Source: an uncultured Peptococcaceae bacterium
Lineage (GTDB): Bacteria > Bacillota > Limnochordia > Darwinibacteriales > Darwinibacteriaceae
DNA: 64,000 bases
Assembly: GCA_937988745.1 (NCBI GenBank)
Contig: CALKAR010000252.1
Location: forward strand, 7,008-71,007
Direction of reading: 5' to 3'
Shown: positions 16,170-25,580 of the stretch, piece after piece
How positions within the stretch are numbered: the stretch's first letter is position 1
Layout of the letters: each line of letters begins with the position of its first letter
The notes under the pieces: model-generated
Databases searched by the model: none
What the model was told of the DNA's origin: nothing
Seen by the model: only the letters and a program-made list of their open reading frames with translations
Made by a program: the position numbers and the translations under genes

Positions 16170-16830
16170 GATCTTGCATCTAGTTCGTCGAGAATTATTG
16201 GTGCAGAAGGGGCAGAGGACCGCTGTTATTCCAGTATTGCTAGGTGCTTCAGCAGCCGTGATGCTGCCGAACTCACCTGCGTTTGCAGTGGCGACAGTGA
16301 TAATGGCCGTCTACTTTATGGCCGTTTATGTGAATGCCTATGACTTTAAATACAACGCTGAACTGGGGTATCGCAGCCTGCCAGTACGCCGCTCTACGCT
16401 TGTTGTCAGCCGCTATGTTACCGTTTTGGTTTTGACTGCTGCAGTGTTAGCTATTAGTGTTTTAGTATCACTTATTCTGAACCGTACAGGGTTGTTAAGC
16501 GTTTCTTATGGATGGACTGGGCCACTCCTGTGCCTTTCTCTTTTTGGAAGCATGCTTTACTTCGCTTTGTTCTTCCCTCTGTATTTTCAGCTGGGATATA
16601 TGAAGTCACGCTGGGCCAACTACTTCGCGATGCTGATAGTGTACGCGCTCCTCGGTACCCTACAGGAGTTCTTGCCCGCAGCTGAGGAACCTACTGCGCT
16701 GGTGATGACTGAGATGCTGAAGAGCCCCATGCTGCTGGTGGGGCTCCTCGGAGGAATAACTGTGTTTACTTTGTCGATGGCTGTTTCTATAAAGATCTAC
16801 AGCAAAAAAGAGGTTTCCATATCTAGCTGA
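16162..16830 (+). CDS. ABC-2 type transporter permease
   Basis: A 222-aa integral membrane protein with about six hydrophobic segments (starting near residues 22, 45, 85, 120, 150 and 190). It has the YtrC/ABC-2 layout, with charged loops such as YDFKYNAELGYRSLPVRR. I start it at the GTG at 16162, with AGGGGTG just upstream inside the ATPase gene. It probably forms an export complex with the ATPase; the cargo is unknown, perhaps a cell-wall-active compound as in YtrA regulons. It converges with mrfB, overlapping its end by 8 bases. Confidence 0.78.
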   Translation: MSKILHLVRRELLVQKGQRTAVIPVLLGASAAVMLPNSPAFAVATVIMAVYFMAVYVNAYDFKYNAELGYRSLPVRRSTLVVSRYVTVLVLTAAVLAISVLVSLILNRTGLLSVSYGWTGPLLCLSLFGSMLYFALFFPLYFQLGYMKSRWANYFAMLIVYALLGTLQEFLPAAEEPTALVMTEMLKSPMLLVGLLGGITVFTLSMAVSIKIYSKKEVSISS

Positions 16831-18034
16831 CAGTTTCTTGCCGGCGGGTAATTCGGTTTAAGCGGTATTCTAAGTCGGGGACTTTGGCAGGGCGTGTCCG
16901 CAGCGCAATCGCGAGGGCGCGTTTAGTGATTCGCCCTGCTTCTTTAAAGTCTTTGCGCCGATGTTCGTAATGCTTGGCGAGCTCTTCGTGAGCCATCAGA
17001 TCATCTTCAGCGAGAACGAGCAGCCTCTGCCAGAGCTGGGCAGCTTCTTCATATTCCCGACGTCGCTTGTGCAAGAGGGCAGCAGTGCGCAGAATACGGA
17101 TCTGCTGCTCTTTCTGATCTGCCAGCGACCAGGCCTTTTCCAAGAAATTCAGGGCGGTGGTAAGTTTGCCGTTTTTGGCATAGACTTGTCCCAAAGCTTC
17201 AGCTACCCAAGGACAACTGCAATCGGGGGGCCGCACCTCTCCCAAGTCATTTATTATTTCCAAAAGCACTGCCATTGAGACAAGATCCAGAACGTTATGC
17301 TCGAGAATGTCTTTGAGGAGACTGCCATCACCGGTGCGCAGAAACAGGAAGAAACGCTGCGGTATCTCATAACCTGGGATGTCACCATGGCGTGTCAGTC
17401 CTAAGATATTGCGTTCTAAGCTTTCGAGACTGCAGCTGGTTAGTTTGTCGCGCCAAAGACGTCTGGCCAGATGCAGCAGGTCCACTTGGCAGTGTTCATT
17501 TATGCCCTGGAAGTCCAGGCGGGAAATTGCAAAGCGTGTTCTTAGGAGAGGGATGTCAAAGGTCTTTCCATTAAAAGAGACAATTGCATCGGCAGTCTGC
17601 AGTTCTTGGTCTACCGCATATAAGAGTGCTAACTCTTCATTGTAATCTCGCATTAGAAACTGCTTGACCAAGAATCCGCCTGTGGTAAACCGGCCTGTCC
17701 CAACCAAGAAAGCGTAAGTGCCTGTTCCGCCCGCAAGACCTGTCGTCTCTGTATCTAGGAACAGAGTACGTTCCGCAGTCAAAGCGGGGATATCGCCTAC
17801 TCCAAGTATTTTCAAACCCTCGGAGGATAACTCCCTTTCTACCGCACTGATATTGTAGTTACCCCAGGGTTCTCCGATCACGAAATGCTTCTCCACAACG
17901 TAGCACGGTCCGTAAGGGGTTTCCAATTCCTGGCCGTGCAGAAATGGATCAAGATTAGGGACTCGAGGTCGGGTCGGAGCTTGTTTAGGTGTTTCTTTGG
18001 GCAGAAATCTGCGGAGAGTACTCTTGAGATCCAT
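16823..18034 (-). CDS. mrfB: MrfB/YprB-like 3'-5' exonuclease with TPR region
   Basis: A 403-aa protein with a DEDD-type RNase H-like exonuclease domain at residues about 80-260: FLDTETTGLAGG (first acidic motif), SFNGKTFDIPLL (second) and LEHNVLDLVSMA (third). Residues about 290-400 are helical TPR-like repeats. In Bacillus subtilis YprB is MrfB, a metal-dependent exonuclease acting with helicase MrfA in mitomycin-damage excision repair. The gene overlaps the mrfA end by 50 bases, so the two are surely co-translated. Confidence 0.88.
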   Translation of the reverse strand: MDLKSTLRRFLPKETPKQAPTRPRVPNLDPFLHGQELETPYGPCYVVEKHFVIGEPWGNYNISAVERELSSEGLKILGVGDIPALTAERTLFLDTETTGLAGGTGTYAFLVGTGRFTTGGFLVKQFLMRDYNEELALLYAVDQELQTADAIVSFNGKTFDIPLLRTRFAISRLDFQGINEHCQVDLLHLARRLWRDKLTSCSLESLERNILGLTRHGDIPGYEIPQRFFLFLRTGDGSLLKDILEHNVLDLVSMAVLLEIINDLGEVRPPDCSCPWVAEALGQVYAKNGKLTTALNFLEKAWSLADQKEQQIRILRTAALLHKRRREYEEAAQLWQRLLVLAEDDLMAHEELAKHYEHRRKDFKEAGRITKRALAIALRTRPAKVPDLEYRLNRITRRQETVS

Positions 18035-20309
18035 CGCCCATGACCTCCTTGAGAAGCCTCAGCACGTGCTGCTTGCCGCCGGCACCGATTTCGTCGGCGG
18101 GCCCTACACACGAGGGACAGCCCGCTGGACATGTGCATCTGCCGACCAGTGTGTAGGCCCTTTCTATCAGACGCTGGTGTCCAGCAAAGAGCTGTTCGCT
18201 GAATCCAACTCCTCCAGGGTATTTGTCGTAAATATAGATTGTTGGCTCACCGGTAAAGGGTGAGCGGATCTGCGCCGTTACTCCCAGGTCGCCCGGTTCG
18301 CACATCAGTTCTAGAGAGGCGATGTTGCCGAGCACATGGGCTGCCCCTATCAGCGCGCTCTGCAGTGCATCCTTTTCCATCCCCATGGATTCAACTCGCG
18401 TGCTGGGGATGCTGAACCAATAAGCGGTTGTGTGCATTTCCTGTTCTGGGAGAGATATCTCGCCCCACCCAATGTTTTCATGTGTGTGAAACTTAATTTT
18501 CTTATACATATGAGTCTTGGCGGTTACCATGACTTCGCCCCAGCTGCGGTTGACGTTTGGTTGAGTATCTTGCGCGGTCACATCGAGCACCTTCAGCTCT
18601 ACGGCTAAGTTAGCATCGGTGAAATAGTCGGTTTTAACTTGGCGCGCATAGGCTTTCTGCCGTTCCCAGTCGAGTTCATCAATGTGATAAGTCTTGCTTT
18701 CGTGTATATAAATCGCACCTTCGTGAATCAGCATCGGAGCACTGAAGCGGTCCACTTCTCCTATTACCGTAGTTTTACCATCGGTTGTATCAATAATGGC
18801 GAAGTTGTCAGCCGAAGCACTGCGCAGGGAAATATCTACAGCTGGATAGTTTTCACTCATCCAGTACCAGCGTCCCTCCACTTCGCGGAGTACCATCTCT
18901 TCAGTTAGATATTCTAAGATGTCAATGGGGTCGATATCGCCGAACATCTCTCCGAACCGGAAGGGCAGCTCAAAGGCTGCACATTTTATGTGTGAAACCA
19001 GGATGTATAAATTGTTAGGATTGATGCGGGCGTACTCGGCACCCTTTTCCATGAAGTATTCAGGGTTCTGCACCATAAACTGATTAAGCGGGCTCGAATT
19101 AGCAACCATAACGGCCAGCGATTCCTGCGTGCTGCGGCCGGCGCGGCCGATCTGCTGCCATGTGCTGGCAATAGTGCCTGGGTACCCAGTGAGGACCACT
19201 GCCTGAAGAGTACCAATGTCAATCCCCAGCTCCAGCGCATTGGTGCTGACTACACCTAATACTTTGCCATCCCGCAGATCTCGCTCGATTTGACGCCGCT
19301 GAGTCGGGAGATATCCACCGCGGTAACCGCGAATCTTTTCGACCATGTCGCCCAACTTGTGGAAGGACTGGCGCAGATAAGTGACGAGAACCTCCGTATT
19401 AAGGCGGCTGCGCGTAAATATAATGGTAGGAATCTGAGCGGCAATCAGTTTATGGGCGATCTTTTCAGCTTCGAGAAGAGCACTGCGGCGGATTCCCAGC
19501 GGTTGGTTAATCACTGGTGGATTATAAAAGATGACTTCCTTTGGACCACGGGGTGCGCCATTGTCATCGATTACAGTCACGGGGCGCCCGATTAGAGCGC
19601 TCCCGTGTTCTTGTGGATTAGCAATCGTTGCTGATGTGCAGATAAATTGTGGACGAGAACCGTAGAATTCACAGATGCGATGCAGGCGTCGGAGTACATT
19701 GGCCACATGGGAACCAAAGACTCCCCGATAGGTATGGAGTTCGTCGATGACTACAAATTCAAGGTTCTCAAAGAGCCGCATCCATTTGGTGTGATGAGGT
19801 AGGATACCTGCATGGAGCATGTCAGGATTGGTAACAACTATGCTTCCTGCAGAGCGGATGGCCTTGCGGGCATCGCCTGGTGTATCGCCATCGTACGTAT
19901 AGGTCTTAATGCGGCCGCCCAACTCATCACTCCACTCCATTAGCTCAGCCACTTGATCTTGGGCTAGGGCCTTGGTAGGGAAGAGGTACAGTGCCCGTGC
20001 TTCTTCATTCTTAAGCAGTGCCTGCATGACTGGCAGGTTGTAGCAGAGGGTCTTTCCAGAGGCGGTGGGTGTTACCACCACGATGTCCTTCCCCTCGTGA
20101 ACTGCCTGAAGTGCTTGGGCCTGATGGCTGTACAGCTGTGCGATTCCTCTACTGCGCAGCAGTTCCCGCAGATCCTCAGGCAGGAAATCTGGGATAGGCT
20201 CATATTTTCCAGGCGCAGCAGGAATCGTATGTCGGAAAGTAATGTTATCCCGAAAACGTGGATCATGCTCAAGTTTTTCCAGAATTCTGCTGATACTCAA
20301 GCAGTTCAC
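17985..20309 (-). CDS. mrfA: MrfA/YprA-like DEAD-box helicase
   Basis: A 774-aa superfamily-2 helicase. Motif I TPTASGKTLCYN near residue 80, motif II VIDELHT near 188, CTSATIANP (motif III) near 225 and motif VI QQIGRAGR near 388 are all visible. The C-terminal DUF1998 region contains four Cys (CTCPAGCPSC) that bind metal in MrfA. It unwinds DNA at crosslinks and adducts for MrfB. Start is a GTG with AAGGGTAG upstream. It lies 40 bp downstream of thrS on the same strand. Confidence 0.92.
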   Translation of the reverse strand: MNCLSISRILEKLEHDPRFRDNITFRHTIPAAPGKYEPIPDFLPEDLRELLRSRGIAQLYSHQAQALQAVHEGKDIVVVTPTASGKTLCYNLPVMQALLKNEEARALYLFPTKALAQDQVAELMEWSDELGGRIKTYTYDGDTPGDARKAIRSAGSIVVTNPDMLHAGILPHHTKWMRLFENLEFVVIDELHTYRGVFGSHVANVLRRLHRICEFYGSRPQFICTSATIANPQEHGSALIGRPVTVIDDNGAPRGPKEVIFYNPPVINQPLGIRRSALLEAEKIAHKLIAAQIPTIIFTRSRLNTEVLVTYLRQSFHKLGDMVEKIRGYRGGYLPTQRRQIERDLRDGKVLGVVSTNALELGIDIGTLQAVVLTGYPGTIASTWQQIGRAGRSTQESLAVMVANSSPLNQFMVQNPEYFMEKGAEYARINPNNLYILVSHIKCAAFELPFRFGEMFGDIDPIDILEYLTEEMVLREVEGRWYWMSENYPAVDISLRSASADNFAIIDTTDGKTTVIGEVDRFSAPMLIHEGAIYIHESKTYHIDELDWERQKAYARQVKTDYFTDANLAVELKVLDVTAQDTQPNVNRSWGEVMVTAKTHMYKKIKFHTHENIGWGEISLPEQEMHTTAYWFSIPSTRVESMGMEKDALQSALIGAAHVLGNIASLELMCEPGDLGVTAQIRSPFTGEPTIYIYDKYPGGVGFSEQLFAGHQRLIERAYTLVGRCTCPAGCPSCVGPADEIGAGGKQHVLRLLKEVMGDGSQEYSPQISAQRNT

Positions 20310-20350
20310 CTACCCTTCTGCTGTGATCATAACGAACACCCGTTTGCTTG

Positions 20351-22060
20351 TCAACGGCGGTGGGCAATCTCTTCGAGAATTCGATCAATAAAGGGTTCTA
20401 ACTCCATACTGCCCAGGCCACCTTCTCGGCGGTGCCGCACACTAATGGTTCCAGCCTTTGCTTCTCTCTGTCCTACAATAATCATATAGGGAATCTGTTG
20501 AAGCTGAGCAGCTCGAATGCGTTTACCCATCGATTCATCTCTCAAGTCGGTTTCGACCCGAATCCCTCTTTCAAGCAGAGTCCGTGCCACTTCTTGGGAA
20601 TAGCCATGCTGGCTTTCACCTATAGGGATAATCATTACCTGTATAGGTGCCAGCCAGGTGGGGAAGGCCCCTGCATAGTGTTCGGTAAGAATGGCTATGA
20701 ATCTCTCAATGCTTCCGAAAATAACTCGATGAAGCATTACTGGACGCTGACGCTGTCCGTCTTCGTCGATATAAGTTAGGTCAAAGCGTTCTGGCATGGC
20801 GAAGTCGAGCTGAATCGTTCCGCACTGCCAGGTCCGTCCCAGGCTGTCCTCAAGATGGAAATCGATCTTAGGTCCATAAAAAGCACCGTCGCCTTCATTA
20901 ATGACATACGGCAGGTTCTTGTTCTCTAAGGCCTCCCGGAGAGCTTCGGTAGCCTGCTCCCACATGGCATCATCGCCAATGGCGTTCTCTGGTTTGGTGG
21001 AGAGCTCCACATGATAGGGGAAACCAAAGACATCGGTGTACACCATGTCAATCAGGTCAATTACGCCTTCAATTTCAGCTTGAATTTGGCTGGGCAGCAT
21101 GAAGATATGGGCGTCATCTTGGGTAAAGCACCGCACACGCATCAAGCCATGCAGCGTACCTGACAGCTCATGACGGTGTACCAACCCTAGCTCCCCTACC
21201 CGTAGGGGAAGTTCGCGATAAGAATGAAGTTTGCGTTTATAGAGCAGCATTCCTCCTGGGCAGTTCATGGGTTTTATGGCAAAACGTTCCTCGTCGATGT
21301 CGGTAAAGTACATGTTTTCGCGGTAGTTGTCATAGTGCCCTGATCTGTGCCACAGGTCTTCATGAAGCATGATGGGAGTCTTAACCTCTTGGTAGCCCCG
21401 TTTGATGTGCTCTTCTCGCCAGAAGTCTTCCAGCGCATTTCGGAGCACCATACCCTTGGGATGGAAGAAAGGAAAACCAGGCCCTTCTTCTTGAATGCTG
21501 AACAGATCAAGCTCTCGGCCGAGCTTTCGATGATCCCGAGCAGCCGCTTCTTCTAGAAGCTTGAGATGTTCCTCAAGCTCTTCAGCAGTATTGAAAGCAG
21601 TACCATAGATACGCTGCAGCATGGGTTGCGACGAATCTCCACGCCAATATGCGCCAGCTACTGACTGCAGCTTGAAGTGCTTGACCAGTGCGGTGTTGTC
21701 GACGTGAGGCCCCTGACAGAGATCGACGAATTCGCCTTGGCGGTAAATAGAGACCTCTTCCGGCAGTTCCTCCAAGAGTTCTAGTTTATAAGTCTGATTT
21801 AGTTTCCTGAATAGTTCCTGCGCTTCGGTGTTGCTCAGATCTTCCCTTACCAGGGGATATTCTGCCTGCACGATCTTTTGCATCTCGTGTTCGATTGTAA
21901 TCAGGTCTTCCTCGGTAAGACGATGTTCCATATCGAAGTCATAATAAAACCCGTTCTTGATGGCAGGGCCGATTGCCAGCTTGGCATCAGGCCAGAGGCG
22001 CAGAACAGCTTGAGCCATCACGTGGGCGGCAGTATGCCTCAAGGTGTCTAGTGGATACAT
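20351..22060 (-). CDS. thrS: Threonyl-tRNA synthetase lacking the TGS domain
   Basis: A 569-aa class II synthetase. It starts directly in the editing domain (DTLRHTAAHVMAQAV, with the HxxxH zinc-type motif), continues with VDLCQGPHV, the catalytic core (IKPMNCPGGMLLYK, VHRHELSGTLHGLMRVR) and ends with the anticodon-binding domain. The normal N-terminal TGS domain (about 60 residues) is missing; an in-frame extension would run into the T-box leader and does not resemble TGS. The ATG at 22060 has AAGGGAG upstream. Editing and catalytic motifs look intact. Confidence 0.95.
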   Translation of the reverse strand: MYPLDTLRHTAAHVMAQAVLRLWPDAKLAIGPAIKNGFYYDFDMEHRLTEEDLITIEHEMQKIVQAEYPLVREDLSNTEAQELFRKLNQTYKLELLEELPEEVSIYRQGEFVDLCQGPHVDNTALVKHFKLQSVAGAYWRGDSSQPMLQRIYGTAFNTAEELEEHLKLLEEAAARDHRKLGRELDLFSIQEEGPGFPFFHPKGMVLRNALEDFWREEHIKRGYQEVKTPIMLHEDLWHRSGHYDNYRENMYFTDIDEERFAIKPMNCPGGMLLYKRKLHSYRELPLRVGELGLVHRHELSGTLHGLMRVRCFTQDDAHIFMLPSQIQAEIEGVIDLIDMVYTDVFGFPYHVELSTKPENAIGDDAMWEQATEALREALENKNLPYVINEGDGAFYGPKIDFHLEDSLGRTWQCGTIQLDFAMPERFDLTYIDEDGQRQRPVMLHRVIFGSIERFIAILTEHYAGAFPTWLAPIQVMIIPIGESQHGYSQEVARTLLERGIRVETDLRDESMGKRIRAAQLQQIPYMIIVGQREAKAGTISVRHRREGGLGSMELEPFIDRILEEIAHRR

Positions 22061-22095
22061 GCATAACAGCTCCCTTCTAAATACTCGTATATATA

Positions 22096-22330
22096 AAAAA
22101 TCCCGCCCCAATGATGGGACGGGATTACCGTGGTTCCACCCAAATTGACTGCCATATCGACAGTCCACTCTTCTGCAGATAACGGTTGCACCGGCTCCGC
22201 TTACTCTGAAATTTCAGCGGGCAACTCCCAGGTGGTTTTCGCCACACTTTCCTGAGGGAAGCTTTCAGCCGGTGACTCCCCCTCTCTGTCAGACAGTTTG
22301 TGACTACTCTTCCTGATCATCGTCTTTAAT
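22096..22330 (-). promoter_or_regulatory. T-box riboswitch leader of thrS (threonine)
   Basis: On the minus strand the region has the T-box sequence GGGTGGAACCACGG (22127-22142), preceded by an antiterminator and Stem III, and followed by a terminator (AATCCCGTCCC/GGGGCGGGATT with T-run, 22096-22126). Upstream Stem I contains an AGTA motif and a likely specifier loop GAAAACCACCTGGGAG near 22226-22241, in which either register reads ACC, a threonine codon (likely 22234-22236). Uncharged tRNA-Thr should promote read-through. Confidence 0.93.
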
Positions 22331-22349
22331 ACTAATACATGTTGCTTTA

Positions 22350-22378
22350 AGCTTACCGTCCTTTTGATGTCCTGTCAA
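22350..22378 (-). promoter_or_regulatory. Promoter of thrS leader
   Basis: Perfect TTGACA on the minus strand (22373-22378) with a 17-base spacer to a weak TAAGCT (22350-22355). It faces the divergent DUF2975 promoter. Confidence 0.5.
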
Positions 22379-22389
22379 GAGCTGCATAT

Positions 22390-22444
22390 TTTATCGAGAA
22401 ACGATAAATCTTTATTGACAATCGATAAATCACCTTCGTATAAT
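22390..22444 (+). promoter_or_regulatory. Promoter and operator of the DUF2975/XRE pair
   Basis: TTGACA (22415-22420), an 18-base spacer and TATAAT (22439-22444). An inverted repeat TTTATCG-N5-CGATAAA (22390-22408) is just upstream, and a further CGATAAAT copy lies between the -35 and -10 boxes, so three half-sites surround the -35 region. A likely target of the XRE regulator encoded downstream. Confidence 0.7.
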
Positions 22445-22481
22445 AGAGAAGGACAATGATACTGCAGGGAGGGACCTGGGT

Positions 22482-23048
22482 GTGCGCTATCTAGGCAAGA
22501 AATCTGTTTCTCAAGTGGTGTCAAAGTGGCTGAGTGTATTGTGGTATGGCAGTATGGCAGCTGCTGTGCTGATTGTGTTAGGAGCTGCTGTTGCAAACCG
22601 CAGACTAGAGGGCTTGGGGCTATCGATACGCGGCGGACTGAAGATCAGTTTTGCTCCTGAATACGTTGGGCCGGACTTCAATTACAAGCAATACTGGCGG
22701 TTAGTCTTTTCGGCTGTTCTTATTTCGGTACCATTGTACATGACCGTCATTTTTCAGCTGCGTGCCCTTTTTAAGGAGTTTGTGCGCAATCGTCCCTTCA
22801 ATCATGAGAACGCTCGCCGAATTCGCATCGTAGGTTGGTGCGTCATGGCTACTTGGTTGGTAGAGACTGTCATAGGTGCTGTTTTAGGCTGGACCATCGT
22901 CAATAATGTACAAGTACCAGGAGTAGAGTTGTCCACAAATATGTTCCCTAGGCTGACTGGTCTGTTCTTAGGATTGATTATTCTTGTACTGAGCGAGGTC
23001 TTAGCTGAAGCAGCTCGGCTTAAGGAAGAACAGGATCTTACGATCTAG
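22482..23048 (+). CDS. DUF2975 family membrane protein
   Basis: A 188-aa protein with four membrane segments (residues about 18-40, 75-97, 112-135 and 155-175). Layout and RPFNHENARRIRIVGW segment match the DUF2975 family, which is usually paired with a small XRE regulator (YoaS/YozG in Bacillus). GTG start with AGGGAGGG upstream. Function unknown; the pair is often regulated by growth state or redox. It is 12 bp upstream of the XRE gene. Confidence 0.82.
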   Translation: MRYLGKKSVSQVVSKWLSVLWYGSMAAAVLIVLGAAVANRRLEGLGLSIRGGLKISFAPEYVGPDFNYKQYWRLVFSAVLISVPLYMTVIFQLRALFKEFVRNRPFNHENARRIRIVGWCVMATWLVETVIGAVLGWTIVNNVQVPGVELSTNMFPRLTGLFLGLIILVLSEVLAEAARLKEEQDLTI

Positions 23049-23060
23049 AAAGGAACAGCT

Positions 23061-23279
23061 ATGGGTATTCGTGTTCGTTTGGATCAGATAATGCTGGAGC
23101 GGGGGATGAGTCTTACCGAATTAGCTAAGCGTATAGATATAACCATGGCAAACCTATCGATCCTGAAAAACAACAAAGCCAAGGCTATACGGTTTTCTAC
23201 TCTTGAACGACTTTGTGAGGTCTTAGACTGCCAGCCTGGTGATATTCTAGAATACGTGAAGCACGAGGAACCGGACTAG
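23061..23279 (+). CDS. Small XRE/Cro-type HTH regulator (YozG-like)
   Basis: A 72-aa DNA-binding protein, entirely one helix-turn-helix domain (LTELAKRIDITMANLSILKN, then FSTLERLCEVLDCQPGDILEY). This is the typical partner of DUF2975 genes. GAAAGGAAC lies upstream of the ATG. The TTATCG-type repeats at the operon promoter are its likely operator. Confidence 0.9.
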   Translation: MGIRVRLDQIMLERGMSLTELAKRIDITMANLSILKNNKAKAIRFSTLERLCEVLDCQPGDILEYVKHEEPD

Positions 23280-23298
23280 CTGTGTCAAAGCTAATCTC

Positions 23299-23327
23299 TT
23301 GTGGAATGATAGGTCGTAGGGTATTCT
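23299..23327 (+). promoter_or_regulatory. Candidate promoter of Lol-like operon
   Basis: TTGTGG (23299-23304), a 17-base spacer and TATTCT (23322-23327), 30 bp upstream of the ATPase gene. Confidence 0.4.
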
Positions 23328-23359
23328 TATAAGTATAGGCGGAATCTGGAGGTTGTAAA

Positions 23360-24079
23360 ATGGCAATTATTGAGCTAACAGACGTACGGAAAGTCTATAC
23401 ACTCGGTAAGACTGAGGTACATGCCCTGAAAGGGGTCAGTTTCGAGATTGCATCTGGTGAGTTTGCTTCACTAATTGGTCCTTCCGGATCTGGGAAGTCA
23501 ACCATCCTAAATTTAATCGGCTGTATTGATCAACCCACAAGCGGAGTTGTGCGAATTAACGGAACTGCTACGAATGGTATGAATGATCGGGAGTTAACCA
23601 CCCTGCGCCATCAGACTCTAGGGTTTATTTTCCAATCGTTCAACCTCATTCCAGTATTGAATGTATATGAAAATATTGAGTTTCCACTCTTGTTGGGCAA
23701 GACGTCTGTTCCAAAGGCAGAAGTGCATGACTGGATTACTTATCTTGTAGAGCAGGTGGGCCTGCAGGATCATATCAAGCACCGTCCTAATGAGCTCTCA
23801 GGAGGCCAGAGACAGCGGGTGGCGATTGCGCGTGCGCTTGTGACGCGGCCGTCCATTGTGCTGGCTGACGAACCAACAGCCAATCTTGACTCTAAGACTG
23901 GGCAGACCATCCTCGAATTAATGAAAAAGATGAATGAAGAACTCAATACTACCTTTATTTTCTCTACCCATGATTCTACCATTGTGGGATTGACAGACCA
24001 TATTATCCGCCTGTTAGACGGTGAGATTGTGGAGGAAACCTTCCAGGGTAAGGCGGCTGCGACGGAGGCGAGGTCATGA
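23360..24079 (+). CDS. ABC ATPase, LolD/MacB family
   Basis: A 239-aa ATPase: Walker A GPSGSGKSTILNL near residue 39, Q-loop near 90, signature LSGGQRQRVAIARAL near 145 and Walker B IVLADEPTANLD near 168. It is closest to the LolD/MacB/FtsE type, which drives FtsX-type permeases rather than transport across the membrane. CTGGAGGTTG precedes the ATG. It overlaps the first permease by ATGA. In context it powers the LolCDE-like complex of this operon. Confidence 0.92.
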   Translation: MAIIELTDVRKVYTLGKTEVHALKGVSFEIASGEFASLIGPSGSGKSTILNLIGCIDQPTSGVVRINGTATNGMNDRELTTLRHQTLGFIFQSFNLIPVLNVYENIEFPLLLGKTSVPKAEVHDWITYLVEQVGLQDHIKHRPNELSGGQRQRVAIARALVTRPSIVLADEPTANLDSKTGQTILELMKKMNEELNTTFIFSTHDSTIVGLTDHIIRLLDGEIVEETFQGKAAATEARS

Positions 24080-25569
24080 GTATTCTCCTGCGCATTGCCT
24101 GGCGCAATCTGCGCAAACAGCGGACTAAGACCTTAATTGTGGGACTGATAATGGTTGTAGGAATAGTAGTCTTAGTGGTCGGCAATTCCCTAATGGACAG
24201 CGCTACTGCAGGAATTGAGAAGTCTTATACCCGCAACTATACCGGCCACCTTATGATCACTGGCAGTCACAACGGGCGGTTGACCTTGTTTGGATTTCAG
24301 GATTTAAGCGCCATGGAGCGGTCGGTACCGCACATTCCTGACTACCAGGAAGTCCTGGAATATGTGCGCTCACTGCCTTATGTAGAAAGCGTTAATCCGC
24401 AGATTACCACTGCTGCTCTCCTTACTTTGGATGATGAACCGGTAGGCGTCACCCAGCTCTTTGGTATCGATCCTGTGCAGTATCAACAGATGTTTCCCGA
24501 TAACGTGGAATTAATCGCTGGTGATTTCTTCCGGCCAGGTGAGCAAGGTGTAGTCCTAAACGCCACCATCGTAGATAGAATGGAACGGCGTCAGGGGATC
24601 ACCCTCAAGCCTGGAGACAAAATTGTTCTTACCGGTGTCAGTGCACAGACTGGTATGCGTATCCGGGAAGTACCCATTGCGGGAATCTTCCGATTTGTAC
24701 ATTCAAATCCGCAGCTTGATATGGTGTCCTTCCTTGACCCAGCCAATGCCCGGGATTTGTCCGGCCTGGTTGTAGGTCATACAGATGTTGCCGATCTGAC
24801 TGAACAGGAGCAGGCTTTTTTGGGAGAGCTGGACATCGACAGTATTTTTGACAGCTTAGACAGCCTATTTGTCGAAACAGCGGATGAATCAGGCTTCAGT
24901 TTGGAAGATCTGTTTGGCGATCCCGTAGAAATTGAAGAGCCTGAGGTATTTGAAGAATATGAGGCTGTCTACGAGGAAGATCTTGGTGCTTGGCATTTTC
25001 TCTTAGTGCGCCTTACTGATGAGCGACAAGTTGCCCGTGCTGAGGCCGATCTCGCAGCCTTTTTCAAGGAACGGGATATTCCGGCCCAAACAAGCAATTG
25101 GCTGCAGGCTGCCGGTGCCACAGCTGAGTTGGGATATGGTATCAAGAACATCTTTAACGGCATCGTGGCAGTAATTGCGGTTGTGGCTGTCATCATTATT
25201 ATGAACACCCTGGTGATCTCCGTCACCGAACGCACATCCGAGATCGGAACCATGCGGGCAATTGGTGCGCAGAAGAGTTTTGTTTGGAAGATGATCCTAA
25301 GCGAAACAATGCTTTTGACGGGTCTGTCGGGAGCAATTGGGATCGCTTTGGGTGGCATTATTTTAGCTGTCCTGAATGTGATAGGTATCGAAGCTACCAA
25401 CATGTTCTTTGAAATATTATTTGGAGGCAAAGTGCTGAAGCCTCAGCTGTCGCTGTCTTCTGTGGTGCTGGCATTGGGAGTTGTGGTTGTAGTAGGCGTT
25501 GTAGCCAGTTCGTATCCGGCTTCGATCGTTATGCGGATGGAGCCTGTCAAGGCAATGCAGAGTGAGTGA
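24076..25569 (+). CDS. FtsX/MacB-type ABC permease 1 (LolC/E-like)
   Basis: A 497-aa permease: a first membrane helix at residues about 18-42, a large extracytoplasmic domain of about 300 residues and three C-terminal helices (about 365-390, 410-440 and 460-485) with the TERTSEIGTMRAIGAQ motif of FtsX/LolC/E proteins. The outer domain contains an acidic insertion (residues about 255-310, runs of Glu and Asp). GTPases or motor activity absent, as expected. It is coupled to the ATPase gene by ATGA overlap. Confidence 0.9.
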   Translation: MSILLRIAWRNLRKQRTKTLIVGLIMVVGIVVLVVGNSLMDSATAGIEKSYTRNYTGHLMITGSHNGRLTLFGFQDLSAMERSVPHIPDYQEVLEYVRSLPYVESVNPQITTAALLTLDDEPVGVTQLFGIDPVQYQQMFPDNVELIAGDFFRPGEQGVVLNATIVDRMERRQGITLKPGDKIVLTGVSAQTGMRIREVPIAGIFRFVHSNPQLDMVSFLDPANARDLSGLVVGHTDVADLTEQEQAFLGELDIDSIFDSLDSLFVETADESGFSLEDLFGDPVEIEEPEVFEEYEAVYEEDLGAWHFLLVRLTDERQVARAEADLAAFFKERDIPAQTSNWLQAAGATAELGYGIKNIFNGIVAVIAVVAVIIIMNTLVISVTERTSEIGTMRAIGAQKSFVWKMILSETMLLTGLSGAIGIALGGIILAVLNVIGIEATNMFFEILFGGKVLKPQLSLSSVVLALGVVVVVGVVASSYPASIVMRMEPVKAMQSE

Positions 25570-25580
25570 GGTGCAGTTAG

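Noticed and set aside
24969..25430. A 153-codon minus-strand frame inside the first FtsX permease
   Set aside because: Composition is that of an antisense shadow of a permease; no ribosome site.
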